A DNA stretch of 64,000 nt from Marinobacter iranensis (GTDB lineage Bacteria; Pseudomonadota; Gammaproteobacteria; Pseudomonadales; Oleiphilaceae): positions 372,001 through 436,000 of the forward strand of contig NZ_JANCMW010000002.1 in assembly GCF_029207565.1 (NCBI RefSeq). The letters run 5' to 3'. Each line of letters begins with the position of its first letter. Position 1 is the first letter of the stretch. Positions 36,245 through 44,986 of the stretch are shown here, piece after piece. The position numbers were made by a program, and so were the translations under genes. The notes under the pieces were generated by a model that did not search any database, was not told the DNA's origin, and worked only from the letters and a program-made list of their open reading frames with translations.

Positions 36245-36694
36245 ATGCCATGGAGGCAGGCCGTAGCCTTTATATTTCTCGTCATCCCCGCCGTTTCAGC
36301 AGCCGAGAAAATGTACACCTGGATTGACGACCAGGGCGTTGCTCATTTTACCGACATAAAACCCAGTGAACGCGAACACAAACGCGTGGAACTGAGGAAC
36401 CCCTCACTGATCCCCATGCGGGAGAACATCACCCGGGGCAAGCGGGTAAGCAAAATCAACCAGCAAGTGAGTCGCAGCCTTGAAGGCAGCAATGCCGGCC
36501 AGCGGACGATGTCCGACCAGCAGGAAGCCCGTGAACGCGAGCGCAAAGACGCCCGCTGCGAGGATTACCGGGAAAAGCTGGAACGAATCCAGAAGCAACT
36601 GCGAGCCGGCTACTCCAACGACCAGGGCAACCGCCTGCGGCGCCAGCGCCGGGAAGTCAGCCAGAAGCTGTCACGAAAGTGCATACTTGGCTGA
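36245..36694 (+). CDS. DUF4124-domain secreted protein
   Basis: A 149-residue protein with a probable Sec signal (W-R-Q-A-V-A-F-I-F-L-V-I-P-A-V-S-A, cleavage near residue 19) followed at once by the DUF4124 motif: M-Y-T-W-I-D-D-Q-G-V-A-H-F-T-D at about 23-37. The remainder is strongly charged and probably helical, with two cysteines (C115 and a C near the end). DUF4124 proteins are common in gammaproteobacteria and their role is unknown; an envelope location is likely. GGGAG lies upstream of the ATG. The next gene converges on it. Confidence 0.8.
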   Translation: MPWRQAVAFIFLVIPAVSAAEKMYTWIDDQGVAHFTDIKPSEREHKRVELRNPSLIPMRENITRGKRVSKINQQVSRSLEGSNAGQRTMSDQQEARERERKDARCEDYREKLERIQKQLRAGYSNDQGNRLRRQRREVSQKLSRKCILG

Positions 36695-36714
36695 GCGCCC
36701 AGCGAGCTCGCCTG

Positions 36715-37683
36715 TCAGGCGAACGTGGTGGAGATCAGATAGGCCGTGTAACCCACGAAACAGGCCAGCAGGAAGCCACCTTCAAGGCGGTTGATCCGCC
36801 CTGGACCACGGAAGCCGTAGCCGAGTAAGAATAGCGACAACGTCAGGGCGGACATCACCGCGATATCCCGGTAGAACACCTCCGGCGCCACCACCATCGG
36901 GCTGATGGTGCCGGCAATGCCCACAACCGCCAGGGTATTGAACAGGTTGGAGCCCAGAATATTGCCCAGGGCAATATCGTGCTCACCCTTGCGGGCGGCG
37001 ATCACAGACGACGCCAGTTCCGGCAGGGACGTGCCCACCGCCACAATGGTCAGGCCGATAATCAGGTCGCTGACCCCAAAGCCGTGGGCAATCTCAACCG
37101 CGCCCCACACCAGAATCCGCGAACTGACAACCAGCACCAACAGGCCGGCAATCAGCCAAAGCACCGCGTTGCGAAGCGGCATGGAACGCTGGATCATCTC
37201 CTCCGCAATCTCCGCGCCCAGGGCATCGGATTTCTGGGTCATGCCCTGGCGGATGGACCAGGCCATCAGGAGGACAAACACACCCAGCAGCACCAGGGCA
37301 TCCACGAACGTCAACTCGCCATCCCACAACTGCCAGGCAGCCAGTGCCGTCACCGCCGTAAGGATTGGCAGCTCCTTGCGCATCACCTGAGAGTGTACCG
37401 CGATCGGGCTCATCAGGGCGGTGATACCGAGGATCAGGGCGATGTTGGTAATGTTCGAGCCATAGGCATTACCCAACGCCAGGCCCGGATTGCCCTGGGA
37501 AGCCGCCAGGGCGGACACCACCATCTCCGGCGCCGAGGTGCCGAAACCAACCACCACCATGCCGATCAACAGCGGCGGCATGCCAAAGTGCCCGGCTGTT
37601 GCTGCCGAACCCTCAACAAACTTGCCGGCACTCCACACCAGAAGCGCCAGGCCGACTGCGATAGCCAGAAACGAAAGAAGCAT
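36715..37683 (-). CDS. Ca2+/Na+ antiporter-family membrane protein (YrbG-like)
   Basis: A 322-residue member of the cation/calcium exchanger superfamily, with ten to eleven membrane segments built from two inverted repeats. The alpha-repeat motifs are G-F-G-T-S-A-P-E-M with G-N-A-Y-G-S-N-I-T-N, and G-T-S-L-P-E-L-A-S-S with G-N-I-L-G-S-N-L-F-N; the Glu in each T-S-x-P-E is the cation ligand. I start at ATG 37683 (AGGGA upstream), giving the usual hydrophobic first helix; upstream codons are discarded. It would exchange Ca2+ for Na+ or H+ across the inner membrane; the physiological ion is not certain. Confidence 0.9.
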   Translation of the reverse strand: MLLSFLAIAVGLALLVWSAGKFVEGSAATAGHFGMPPLLIGMVVVGFGTSAPEMVVSALAASQGNPGLALGNAYGSNITNIALILGITALMSPIAVHSQVMRKELPILTAVTALAAWQLWDGELTFVDALVLLGVFVLLMAWSIRQGMTQKSDALGAEIAEEMIQRSMPLRNAVLWLIAGLLVLVVSSRILVWGAVEIAHGFGVSDLIIGLTIVAVGTSLPELASSVIAARKGEHDIALGNILGSNLFNTLAVVGIAGTISPMVVAPEVFYRDIAVMSALTLSLFLLGYGFRGPGRINRLEGGFLLACFVGYTAYLISTTFA

Positions 37684-37871
37684 GGGTAGTTCCCTGAATG
37701 TGTGGTGCTGTTGGCAGCGGTTAATGATGTAAGTCATTCTGGTTCGGGAGGATATTAGACGCAAATGCGGAAGTTGTTATCTCAGCAGTTGTGCGGATGT
37801 GCCGGGAACAGCATTGGGGGAGATGGTATAGTTATCGAACATACAACCAGCCAATCCGGGAGTTATCCAAC

Positions 37872-38027
37872 ATGGCTAAGAAACGGGCGAAGCCCACACA
37901 ACACAGCACAGTTCAGCGTGAACTGAAAACCCCGAAATACCAGATGCGGGTAGTGGAGGACAAAAGCAAGTACAAGCGCAAGCGTGATAAGGCGGTACGA
38001 ATCGAGGACTTCCGCAAGGCTGCCTGA
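37872..38027 (+). CDS. arfA: probable alternative ribosome-rescue factor ArfA
   Basis: A small, very basic protein of 51 residues: A-K-K-R-A-K-P-T-Q-H-S, then P-K-Y-Q-M-R-V-V-E-D-K-S-K-Y-K-R-K-R-D-K. The R-V-x4-K-x-K-Y-x-R-K pattern resembles the conserved part of ArfA (F-R-x-R-V then K-G-K-G-S-Y-x-R-K), which recruits release factor 2 to ribosomes stalled on messages without a stop codon. GGGAG at 37857-37861 precedes the ATG. Most tellingly, a 16-bp hairpin spans the end of the gene with the stop codon in its loop, recalling the RNase III-cleaved hairpin of E. coli arfA. The family call is moderately sure; the hairpin raises confidence. Confidence 0.55.
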   Translation: MAKKRAKPTQHSTVQRELKTPKYQMRVVEDKSKYKRKRDKAVRIEDFRKAA

Positions 38028-38052
38028 AGGGTTGTTTTGCGGAAGTCTTCGG
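38002..38052 (+). promoter_or_regulatory. long mRNA hairpin enclosing the arfA stop codon
   Basis: GACTTCCGCAA (38007-38017) pairs perfectly with TTGCGGAAGTC (38037-38047), and five outer pairs (38002-38006 with 38048-38052, two of them G-T) extend the stem to 16 bp. The loop (38018-38036) contains the TGA at 38025-38027. No T-run follows, so it is not a standard terminator. Cleavage in the stem would leave a message without a stop codon. Confidence 0.7.
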
Positions 38053-38114
38053 TTTCCGGTCACGGGGCATACCATGTTTCCCACAAAACTTGCTGGTAGA
38101 CAGGGACGAATTGC

Positions 38115-38861
38115 ATGAAGGATCTTGAGCAACACAAGAAGATTGCGGTATTGATCGATGCGGACAACGCCCAGTTATCAAAGTTGCCGCTTATCATTGA
38201 AGAGCTCTCTTCCCATGGCCACGTGGTTGTAAAGCGGGCCTACGGTGACTGGTCCATAGACAGCCTCAAAAACTGGAAAACCGTTCTCAACGAACTGGCG
38301 ATCCAGCCCATCCAGCAATTTGCCTATACCAAAGGCAAGAACGCCACTGATGCATCAATGATTATTGATGCGATGGACCTGCTTTATTCTTCCAAGTTCG
38401 ATGCGTTCGCCCTGGTCTCCAGCGACAGCGACTTCACCAAACTGGCCTCCCGGCTCAGGGAGGCCGAGATATACGTATTCGGGTTCGGCGAGAAAAAGAC
38501 GCCGGTTTCGTTTAGAAGCGCCTGTGACGATTTTCTGTTTACCGAGAACCTGGAGTACCCGGAAGAAGTCGTGCCCGATGAGGTCGCTAAATCTGAAACC
38601 CCACGGAAAAGGCAGGAAAAGCTCCCCGAGGAAGTAGCACTGTTAAAACGGGCCTGGGAGCAAACCCAGGACGACCAGGGATGGGCAACCTTCTCCGCCG
38701 CAGGCTCATTCCTCAAGCGCACACGCCCGGATTTTGATCCGAGAACTTATGGGGCCAAGAAATTCTCTGATTTACTGGTCGACAGGTCTGAGTATTTTAC
38801 GGTGAAGAAGGGGGCAAGCGGGCAGGGGTATCGGGCTTATAAGCCGGTGGAGCAAAAGTAG
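38115..38861 (+). CDS. NYN-domain (LabA/PIN-like) RNase with a C-terminal OST-HTH/LOTUS domain
   Basis: A 248-residue protein. Residues about 8-145 form a NYN/LabA-type PIN domain with the acidic residues in I-A-V-L-I-D-A-D-N-A, K-N-A-T-D-A-S-M-I-I-D-A-M-D-L-L and S-S-D-S-D-F-T-K-L-A that bind metal in predicted RNases. Residues about 175-245 match an OST-HTH (LOTUS) module (L-L-K-R-A-W-E-Q, D-Q-G-W-A-T-F-S, Y-G-A-K-K-F-S-D-L-L), a putative RNA-binding domain. This architecture is frequent in proteobacteria but its targets are unknown. It lies 88 nt after the probable arfA, so an RNA-quality-control theme is possible but inferred. Confidence 0.88.
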   Translation: MKDLEQHKKIAVLIDADNAQLSKLPLIIEELSSHGHVVVKRAYGDWSIDSLKNWKTVLNELAIQPIQQFAYTKGKNATDASMIIDAMDLLYSSKFDAFALVSSDSDFTKLASRLREAEIYVFGFGEKKTPVSFRSACDDFLFTENLEYPEEVVPDEVAKSETPRKRQEKLPEEVALLKRAWEQTQDDQGWATFSAAGSFLKRTRPDFDPRTYGAKKFSDLLVDRSEYFTVKKGASGQGYRAYKPVEQK

Positions 38862-38899
38862 GGCGGCAATAACAGAGTTCTAATCGTGTCCGCGGAAAT

Positions 38900-39170
38900 T
38901 TACATATTCGGATAATTCGGACCACCGCCACCTTCCGGCGTTACCCAGGTAATGTTCTGGGCCGGGTCGATGTCCCACAGTTTCTTGATGCCGATGCCGT
39001 AGTGCTGGGGATCCTTGCCTTCGTCCAGCTTGAAATCCTGGATCAGGCGCTTGCCCAGGCTGATGATGTAGTTGCCGTGGTTGTGCATGTTCTTCGGCAT
39101 AAAGGCGTTCGGGACCTTTCTCAGCGACGCGGACGGTCAGAACATCAAATTCCATCGATTCGCGTTCCAT
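38900..39170 (-). pseudogene. internally deleted remnant of ETF-ubiquinone oxidoreductase
   Basis: On the minus strand a gene start with AGGAG before ATG 39170 reads M-E-R-E-S-M-E-F-D-V-L, the usual N terminus of ETF-QO. After a frame change the same strand reads M-H-N-H-G-N-Y-I-I-S-L-G, then L-I-Q-D-F-K-L-D-E-G-K-D-P-Q-H-Y-G-I-G-I-K-K-L-W-D-I-D-P, and ends N-I-T-W-V-T-P-E-G-G-G-G-P-N-Y-P-N-M-stop, the exact style of the ETF-QO C terminus. Four separated pieces of an approximately 550-residue protein are joined in 90 codons, so at least three internal deletions and a frameshift occurred. A working copy must exist elsewhere if etfBA functions. Confidence 0.88.
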
Positions 39171-39186
39171 AACAAATACTCCTACT

Positions 39187-39212
39187 AAAAAAATGCCCTC
39201 GATGAAGAGGGC
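39187..39212 (-). terminator. intrinsic terminator of etfBA
   Basis: Read on the minus strand, GCCCTC-TTCATC-GAGGGC (39195-39212) is a 6-bp stem followed by A and seven T residues (complement of 39187-39194). It lies about 85 nt past the etfA stop and just before the ETF-QO remnant. Confidence 0.88.
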
Positions 39213-39297
39213 CAAGGGGTCACAACAATGAGTGACCAGTGGAGTCAACTCAGACGTACAATTGTGCAGCGACAACACTATCTAGCATCGGTAGCAG

Positions 39298-40239
39298 CTA
39301 TTTGACCTTTCGAAGCTCTTCCTCAAGCTGCGGAACCGCTTCAAACAGGTCCGCAACCAGGCCGTAATCGGCCACCTGGAAGATTGGCGCTTCCTCATCC
39401 TTGTTGATCGCAACGATCACCTTGGAGTCAGACATACCGGCCAGGTGCTGGATGGCACCGGAGATGCCAACAGCGATGTACAGTTGCGGTGCAACGATCT
39501 TACCGGTTTGGCCAACCTGCATGTCGTTGGGCACGAAGCCGGCATCGACAGCGGCACGGGAGGCACCCACAGCGGCACCCAGCAGATCAGCCACCTGCTC
39601 CAGCATCTTGAAGTTGTCGCCGTTCTGCATACCGCGACCACCGGAAACCACGATACCCGCGCTTCCCAGGTCCGGACGGTCAGACTTGGCCAGCTCTTCG
39701 TTCACGAAGGCGGACAGGCCCGCGTCCTTGACCACGTCCAACTGCTCAACCGCAGCGGAGCCGCCTTCACCGGCCACCGGATCAAAGGCCGTCGGGCGAA
39801 CCGTGATCACCTTGATGCTGTCGGTGGATTTCACCGTGGCAATGGCGTTACCGGCGTAGATCGGGCGAACGAAGGTGTCTTCGGACTCCACACGCATGAT
39901 GTCGGATACCTGGGCAACGTCCAGCAGCGCAGCAACGCGCGGCATGAAGTCTTTACCCACGGTGCCGGCGGCGGCCAGGATATGGCTATAGCTCTTACCT
40001 ACCTCGGCAACCAGCTCACCCAGGTTCTCACCCAGGAAGTGGCCATATACGGCGTTGTCGGCAACCAGTACCTTGTTCACACCTTCGGCCTTCGCCGCTG
40101 CTTCGCCTACGGCACCGCAGTTTTCGCCGGCAACCAGTACGTCGATGTCGCCACCGATGGCCTTGGCAGCGGCCACAACGTTCAGGGTGGCCTGCTTCAG
40201 CTCGCTGTTGTCATGTTCAGCAATTACAAGGATGCTCAT
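39298..40239 (-). CDS. etfA: electron transfer flavoprotein alpha subunit
   Basis: Large subunit of electron transfer flavoprotein (313 residues), which with EtfB accepts electrons from acyl-CoA dehydrogenases and hands them to ETF-QO. The C-terminal FAD domain signature is visible: V-S-G-G-R-G-M, then [27 protein letters not shown] and [16 protein letters not shown], with [11 protein letters not shown]. It begins directly after the etfB stop. It probably serves the acyl-CoA dehydrogenases of the neighbouring catabolic cluster among others. Confidence 0.96.
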   Translation of the reverse strand: MSILVIAEHDNSELKQATLNVVAAAKAIGGDIDVLVAGENCGAVGEAAAKAEGVNKVLVADNAVYGHFLGENLGELVAEVGKSYSHILAAAGTVGKDFMPRVAALLDVAQVSDIMRVESEDTFVRPIYAGNAIATVKSTDSIKVITVRPTAFDPVAGEGGSAAVEQLDVVKDAGLSAFVNEELAKSDRPDLGSAGIVVSGGRGMQNGDNFKMLEQVADLLGAAVGASRAAVDAGFVPNDMQVGQTGKIVAPQLYIAVGISGAIQHLAGMSDSKVIVAINKDEEAPIFQVADYGLVADLFEAVPQLEEELRKVK

Positions 40240-40989
40240 TTAGATCACCTTCGCTTCGTTCTTCAGTTTGTCGACCAGCTCAGCTACATCAGCAACCTTC
40301 ACGCCCGCCTGGCGAGAGGCCGGGGCCTCTACCTTCAGGGTAGAAAGGCGCGGAGCCAGCTCAACACCCAGGTCAGCCGGGGTCATGGAGTCCAACTGCT
40401 TCTTCTTGGCCTTCATGATGTTTGGCAGAGAAGCGTAACGCGGCTCGTTCAGGCGAAGGTCGGTGGTCACCACCGCCGGCAGGTTCAGGGCCACGGTCAT
40501 CAGGCCGCCGTCGACTTCGCGGGTCACGTTAACCTTGTCGCCCTCAACAACCACCTCGGAAGCGAAGGTGCCCTGGCCCATGCCAGTCAGCGCAGCCAGC
40601 ATCTGGCCGGTCTGGTTGTTGTCGGAATCGATGGACTGTTTGCCGAGAATGACCAGCTTGGGCTCTTCCTTCTCGACCACGCTCTTGAGCAGCTTGGCCG
40701 CTTCGAGAGACTGAACCTCTTCGTCGGTTTCGATGTGGATACCACGGTCGGCACCCAGTGCCAGGGCTGTACGGATTTGCTCCTGGCAGGCCTTCGGGCC
40801 GATGGAGACCACCACGATTTCACTGGCAACGCCCTTCTCCTTCAGACGAACCGCTTCTTCAACAGCGATTTCGCAGAATGGGTTCATTGCCATTTTGACG
40901 TTGGCGAGATCAACGCCGGTATTGTCCGGCTTGACGCGCACCTTTACGTTGTAGTCGATAACTCGTTTTACAGCGACCAGAACTTTCAT
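40240..40989 (-). CDS. etfB: electron transfer flavoprotein beta subunit
   Basis: Small, AMP-binding subunit of electron transfer flavoprotein (249 residues). It starts [14 protein letters not shown] and carries the family signature V-T-R-E-V-D-G-G-L near residue 163, preceded by [23 protein letters not shown] near the end is the lysine-rich contact loop with dehydrogenases. It is first in the etfB-etfA pair on the minus strand. The promoter should lie in 40990-41205, where no clear -35/-10 pair stood out. Confidence 0.96.
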   Translation of the reverse strand: MKVLVAVKRVIDYNVKVRVKPDNTGVDLANVKMAMNPFCEIAVEEAVRLKEKGVASEIVVVSIGPKACQEQIRTALALGADRGIHIETDEEVQSLEAAKLLKSVVEKEEPKLVILGKQSIDSDNNQTGQMLAALTGMGQGTFASEVVVEGDKVNVTREVDGGLMTVALNLPAVVTTDLRLNEPRYASLPNIMKAKKKQLDSMTPADLGVELAPRLSTLKVEAPASRQAGVKVADVAELVDKLKNEAKVI

Positions 40990-41205
40990 CCAATTCTCCA
41001 GTTTTCAGGTGCCGGTTTCGTGTGCAGAGAGTCAGGTGAGCTCCCGTACGGATGCAGACTCAAGCGGTCGGCCATTGCGACTGACGGTATAAATCGGGTT
41101 CCAGTAACGTCAGGGGGAATTCGGACTGCGGAGGGACCGGTAACCGTACAGCGTTTGCAGTACCCGGGTCCGTCGGGCCCGGGTGGTTTCTCTTCAGCTA
41201 CTTGC

Positions 41206-42354
41206 TCAGAAGTTGTACTGGGCCGCGAACATTACCCGGCTTGCATCGCCTTCGTCACCGTTTACTTTCTCCACTTCGAAGTACCCATACTGAACGCCAA
41301 GATTGACGCTTTGCACCGGGCTCCACTGGTAGTTAACGAAAGCGTTGGTGTTGGTTTCGTGCTTGTCACCCACGGCCAGGCCATCATCGACTGCATCATC
41401 CCAGTCCATGGTGGTCATGCCATAAACAGCGTTAAATGTACCCGGACCGGCCTTGATGCTGGTGCCCAGGTTGGCACTGTAGCCGGTAATGGTTTCTACA
41501 TTGCCATCGGCGTCCAGGTAGGCATCTTCACCATAGTAGTTGGTGCCTGAGCGCCACAGGTAGCCGTTGGCGCCGTCGGTATAGTTGACGTTGCCCTGAA
41601 TGCTGACCGTATCGGTGACATTGAATTTGGCGGAACCGAAGACAGCAAAGCCCATGGCCGCGTCGTCTTCGGTTCCTGTATCATAACCAACCTGCTGCAT
41701 AAGGGCAGATGTGGAAAAGGCCAGAGGCCCGGACTTGCCAGTGTAGCGTGCGGTAAAGGTCGGAATGCTTTGTTTGGTCCCTACAGCCGCAGTACCGTCA
41801 GTAATGCTTGCCTTGGAGTCTTCGGCTGACAGTGACAAACCGCCAGTAGTGTAACGTACCTGGGTAGAGCGGCTGTAAAGGCCTGCGTTACCTGCCACGC
41901 CGTCAAATTCCAACACTGAGGTGGCACCCGTAAAGGCTGTGTGGTTCGACCAGGTCTGACCCAGAATCCAGTTCTTGTACTGGCCGAAGGCATGGCGCAA
42001 GCGAACAGTGCTGGTACTGGTCCGGAAATCACCTTCAACGGTGATTTTTAAATCATTTGGGAGCGTGGTACGAACACCCAGCCGTGACTGCACGGCATCG
42101 GCGCCGAAATGGCCGGAAACTTCATCGTCCTCTGCTGCTCCAGTGTTCACTTTACTGAAATCACCTGAACGGGTGCCACTAGATCGGCTGATATCTTCAT
42201 CAATATCGTAGGAGGCGTTGAGCCGTGCATAGCCGTAAATATCGACGGTTGTATCGCCAGCGTTAAATCCGATGGCGGCCGCTTGTCCGGCGACACCCAG
42301 CGCTACAGTGGCTGTAGTCAGTTTGATGGCTGTGAATAATTTGTTATTGGGCAT
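41206..42354 (-). CDS. outer-membrane porin, paralogue of the porin at 8602
   Basis: A 382-residue beta-barrel porin with a Sec signal (K-L-F-T-A-I-K-L, hydrophobic core, cleavage after A-A-A near residue 27). It shares long stretches with the first porin: D-I-Y-G-Y-A-R-L-N-A-S-Y-D-I-D, G-H-F-G-A-D-A-V-Q-S-R, L-G-Q-T-W-S-N, Q-V-G-Y-D-T-G-T-E-D, T-D-G-A-N and the terminal F-A-A-Q-Y-N-F. The loops differ, so a different substrate preference is possible. A GC-rich dyad in the region 41159-41187 follows the stop and may end transcription. Placed between etfBA and the catabolic cluster, it may help its substrate enter, which is inference. Confidence 0.9.
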   Translation of the reverse strand: MPNNKLFTAIKLTTATVALGVAGQAAAIGFNAGDTTVDIYGYARLNASYDIDEDISRSSGTRSGDFSKVNTGAAEDDEVSGHFGADAVQSRLGVRTTLPNDLKITVEGDFRTSTSTVRLRHAFGQYKNWILGQTWSNHTAFTGATSVLEFDGVAGNAGLYSRSTQVRYTTGGLSLSAEDSKASITDGTAAVGTKQSIPTFTARYTGKSGPLAFSTSALMQQVGYDTGTEDDAAMGFAVFGSAKFNVTDTVSIQGNVNYTDGANGYLWRSGTNYYGEDAYLDADGNVETITGYSANLGTSIKAGPGTFNAVYGMTTMDWDDAVDDGLAVGDKHETNTNAFVNYQWSPVQSVNLGVQYGYFEVEKVNGDEGDASRVMFAAQYNF

Positions 42355-42574
42355 AGGGCTTCATCTCCAAAGATTATTGTTGGAATATCGACGTTCTACA
42401 CAGGCGTACCCTGACAGACGCCTTCTTGAAATTATCCTTGTACGTCAGGTAGCGCTTGAAAAGTAACAGTAGATATTCGCTTCAACAATTATCTATATTC
42501 GATATTACCTATGCCTTTTTTGTATTCTTGTTGTCTGGGTTCTGATATTGTCAGGCTCTATCTATCCAGTTTTT

Positions 42575-43576
42575 CTATCTATCCTCCTGCAGTATCGGGC
42601 TTTTATGGGTGTTGCCAATCTCCTTTGGATCGAATAACAACTTTCCGTTCCAGATTCCGGTCTGCACCTGTATGGCCACTTGCTGCATGATGATCTCCGC
42701 CAGCTTGAGAGTGGCCACGGAAGAGGGAAGATCCATTGGAGTAACGATCGCCAGGGTTCTGCTGATCTCCGGGGAGGTGATGGGGATAGCGACGACTTCG
42801 GATCTTTCTGTCATGTCGTGTACCGCAGCTGAAGAAAGGATGGTGTAGCCCAGTCCCCGCCTCACCATATCCGTCAGCATAGGCCAGGCGCTGACTTCCA
42901 GTGCCAGGTTCAGGGTTTTGTTTCGCTCCGCCGCTTCTTTTTCCATTCGTACGCGCAATCCATGTTTTTCCTCCGGTAGCACGAGTGGCAGATCCATCAC
43001 CTCATCCAGCGTGATCTCGGAGAGTTTGGAGACTTTGGTGTCAGGCGGGGAGATCAGGTAGAAGCGCTCTTCGATCAACGGTCTGTAGCGCAGATTCTTC
43101 TGGCTGCCGTGGTGGCTGTAGGTAATGGCAAGATTGAGTCGGTGTTGCATCACCATCTGTTGCAGTGTGCCACTCATGGCGGATTTTACAGCAAGAGTGA
43201 CCTGGGGGAAGCGTTTGCGATACTCCTCAATGGTGGCCCCGGAAAAAGTATGGGCCACGGTGGGCAAAAGCCCCAGTGTCACCTGGCCGGTAACCTCGCC
43301 GGCTACTGCAGTCACATCAGCCTGAGTTCTTTCCAGGCTCTGCAGCAGGGCACGGGCTCGTTCGTAAAGTAGCTCGCCGGCGGCGGTCAATACCACGCCC
43401 CGACCGTGTCGGACAAATACCTCAACGTTCAGCGCCTCCTCGAGCATTCTGATCTGTCGGCTCAGCGCTGGTTGTGCCACGAAAAGCTTCTCGGATGCGC
43501 GGCTGAAACTCCCAGTGTCGGCGACCGTAAGAAAGGTATTCAGTTGACGCAAGTCAATATTCAGGTTGAAAGGCAT
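42575..43576 (-). CDS. LysR-family regulator of the acyl-CoA catabolic cluster
   Basis: A 333-residue LysR-type regulator: N-terminal winged helix at about 7-66 (L-R-Q-L-N-T-F-L-T-V-A-D-T-G-S-F-S-R-A-S then A-Q-P-A-L-S-R-Q-I), and a periplasmic-binding-like effector domain from about 95. The start at 43576, preceded by GAGGGA, gives the normal N terminus. It diverges from the acyl-CoA dehydrogenase gene at 43779. The 202-bp gap has a dyad CCACATTTGTGG, so it is the likely local activator of the cluster; the effector (perhaps a CoA ester or the imported acid) is unknown. Confidence 0.88.
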   Translation of the reverse strand: MPFNLNIDLRQLNTFLTVADTGSFSRASEKLFVAQPALSRQIRMLEEALNVEVFVRHGRGVVLTAAGELLYERARALLQSLERTQADVTAVAGEVTGQVTLGLLPTVAHTFSGATIEEYRKRFPQVTLAVKSAMSGTLQQMVMQHRLNLAITYSHHGSQKNLRYRPLIEERFYLISPPDTKVSKLSEITLDEVMDLPLVLPEEKHGLRVRMEKEAAERNKTLNLALEVSAWPMLTDMVRRGLGYTILSSAAVHDMTERSEVVAIPITSPEISRTLAIVTPMDLPSSVATLKLAEIIMQQVAIQVQTGIWNGKLLFDPKEIGNTHKSPILQEDR

Positions 43577-43624
43577 GCTATCCCTCTTCCATAACAATTA
43601 AGTATCTCTTGGTCATACTCTATA

Positions 43625-43636
43625 CCACATTTGTGG
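43625..43636. promoter_or_regulatory. candidate LysR binding site
   Basis: CCACA-TT-TGTGG is a perfect 12-bp dyad, within an ATACCA...TGGAAT context that fits the T-N11-A idea. It lies 48 bp upstream of the lysR start and 142 bp before the divergent dehydrogenase gene, the usual place for a LysR recognition site. Confidence 0.45.
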
Positions 43637-43778
43637 AATAGTCTTGGTGGCTATCCTTTAACTATAGCTATGCCTTTATAAGATGGCTCATATAAAAAGT
43701 ATATAATTGTTGTAGTTTTCCCTTGCTGCTACGGTTGGTTGCATCAACGGTTTCCTGTTGCACCAAGAGGATAAAATT

Positions 43779-44918
43779 ATGCAGAACCGATCAATCTACA
43801 ACAGCGACCATGAGCTGTTTCGTGACAATGTCCGCCGCTTTTTCCGTGCTGAGCTGGAGCCCAACATCGAGCAATGGGAAGAAGAGGGTGTGGTGCCACG
43901 CAGTCTCTGGGAGAAGGCTGCGGAGAACGGCTTTCTGTGTTGTGGCGTGCCGGAGGAGTACGGCGGTCCGGGTGCGGACTTTCTCTACAACATGGTGCTT
44001 TCCGAGGAAACTGGTTACGCCGTTGGTGGTGCCAGTGTCGGCTTCTCCGTTCAGGCCGATATTGTTGCCTATTACTTGATGAGCGCCGGTGCGGAAGAGC
44101 AGAAAAAGTACTGGCTGCCGAAGATGGTGACAGCGGAGAAAATTGCTGCCATCGGTATGACCGAGCCCGGAGTTGGCAGCGACCTGAAGAATCTTCGCAC
44201 CACGGCCGTCAGGGATGGCGATGAATACGTCATCAATGGTCAGAAGACCTTTATCACCAACGGCCAGAACTGTGACTTTGTCCTGGTGGCCTGTACCACG
44301 GACCCCAGTGCCGGTGGCCGTGGCATCAGCCTGATTATCGTCGAAACGGACCGCGCCGGTTTCTCCCGCGGTCGCAACCTCGACAAGATCGGTCAGAAGG
44401 CGGCCGATACCTCTGAAATGTTCTTCCAGGATGTGCGTGTTCCCATCAGCAACCTGGTGGGCGAGGAAGGTGAGGGTTTCAGGATCATGATGCGGGAATT
44501 GCCCCGTGAGCGAATCACCATTGCCTGTCGCGCACAGGCCGAAGCCCAGCGTGCTTTCGACATCACCACGGGCTATGTCAAGGAGCGCAAGGCGTTCGGA
44601 AAGGCGATTTTCGAGTTCCAGAACACCCAGTTCACGCTCGCCGATATGAAAACCAATCTGGAAGTGGGTTGGGCCTACCTCGATCAGTGCATCAAGAAGT
44701 GTGACGAAGGTGTGTTGACCCCGGAAGAGGGGGCCATGGCAAAGCTCTGGACCACCGAAAACGAAGGGGTGGTTGTCGATAAGTGCCTGCAGTTGTTCGG
44801 TGGCTACGGCTACATGCGCGAATACCCGATTTCCCGCATGTTTGTGGATGCCCGCGTCCGTCGGATCTATGGCGGCACCTCCGAAATCATGAAGCTGGTG
44901 ATCGGGCGCTCGCTTTAA
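43779..44918 (+). CDS. acyl-CoA dehydrogenase (long-chain/branched-chain type)
   Basis: FAD-dependent acyl-CoA dehydrogenase (379 residues) introducing the alpha-beta double bond; electrons go to ETF. The flavin loop is A-A-I-G-M-T-E-P-G-V-G-S-D-L, and K-T-F-I-T-N-G and E-R-K-A-F-G-K-A-I are typical. At the C-terminal position where short- and medium-chain enzymes have Y-E-G-T with the catalytic Glu, this protein has Y-G-G-T-S-E-I, so the base must be on another helix, as in isovaleryl- and long-chain acyl-CoA dehydrogenases. I use ATG 43779 with AAGAGGA upstream. First gene of the plus-strand cluster. Confidence 0.93.
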   Translation: MQNRSIYNSDHELFRDNVRRFFRAELEPNIEQWEEEGVVPRSLWEKAAENGFLCCGVPEEYGGPGADFLYNMVLSEETGYAVGGASVGFSVQADIVAYYLMSAGAEEQKKYWLPKMVTAEKIAAIGMTEPGVGSDLKNLRTTAVRDGDEYVINGQKTFITNGQNCDFVLVACTTDPSAGGRGISLIIVETDRAGFSRGRNLDKIGQKAADTSEMFFQDVRVPISNLVGEEGEGFRIMMRELPRERITIACRAQAEAQRAFDITTGYVKERKAFGKAIFEFQNTQFTLADMKTNLEVGWAYLDQCIKKCDEGVLTPEEGAMAKLWTTENEGVVVDKCLQLFGGYGYMREYPISRMFVDARVRRIYGGTSEIMKLVIGRSL

Positions 44919-44986
44919 CGGCCAGCAGAGCTTCTTGATCACCACCAACGATTGTTGAGATTGCACAACTAAAGGAAGGAATTCAC

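Noticed and set aside
39445..41550. About 700-codon plus-strand frame opposite etfA, etfB and the end of the second porin gene
   Set aside because: Antisense to three confidently assigned genes and crosses an intergenic region; a codon-bias artefact.
42483..43713. CAACAATTAT motif present at 42483 and inverted at 43704-43713 on either side of the lysR gene
   Set aside because: Short, AT-rich and imperfect beyond ten bases; chance occurrence in promoter-like DNA is likely, and no mobile-element ends or target duplications are seen.
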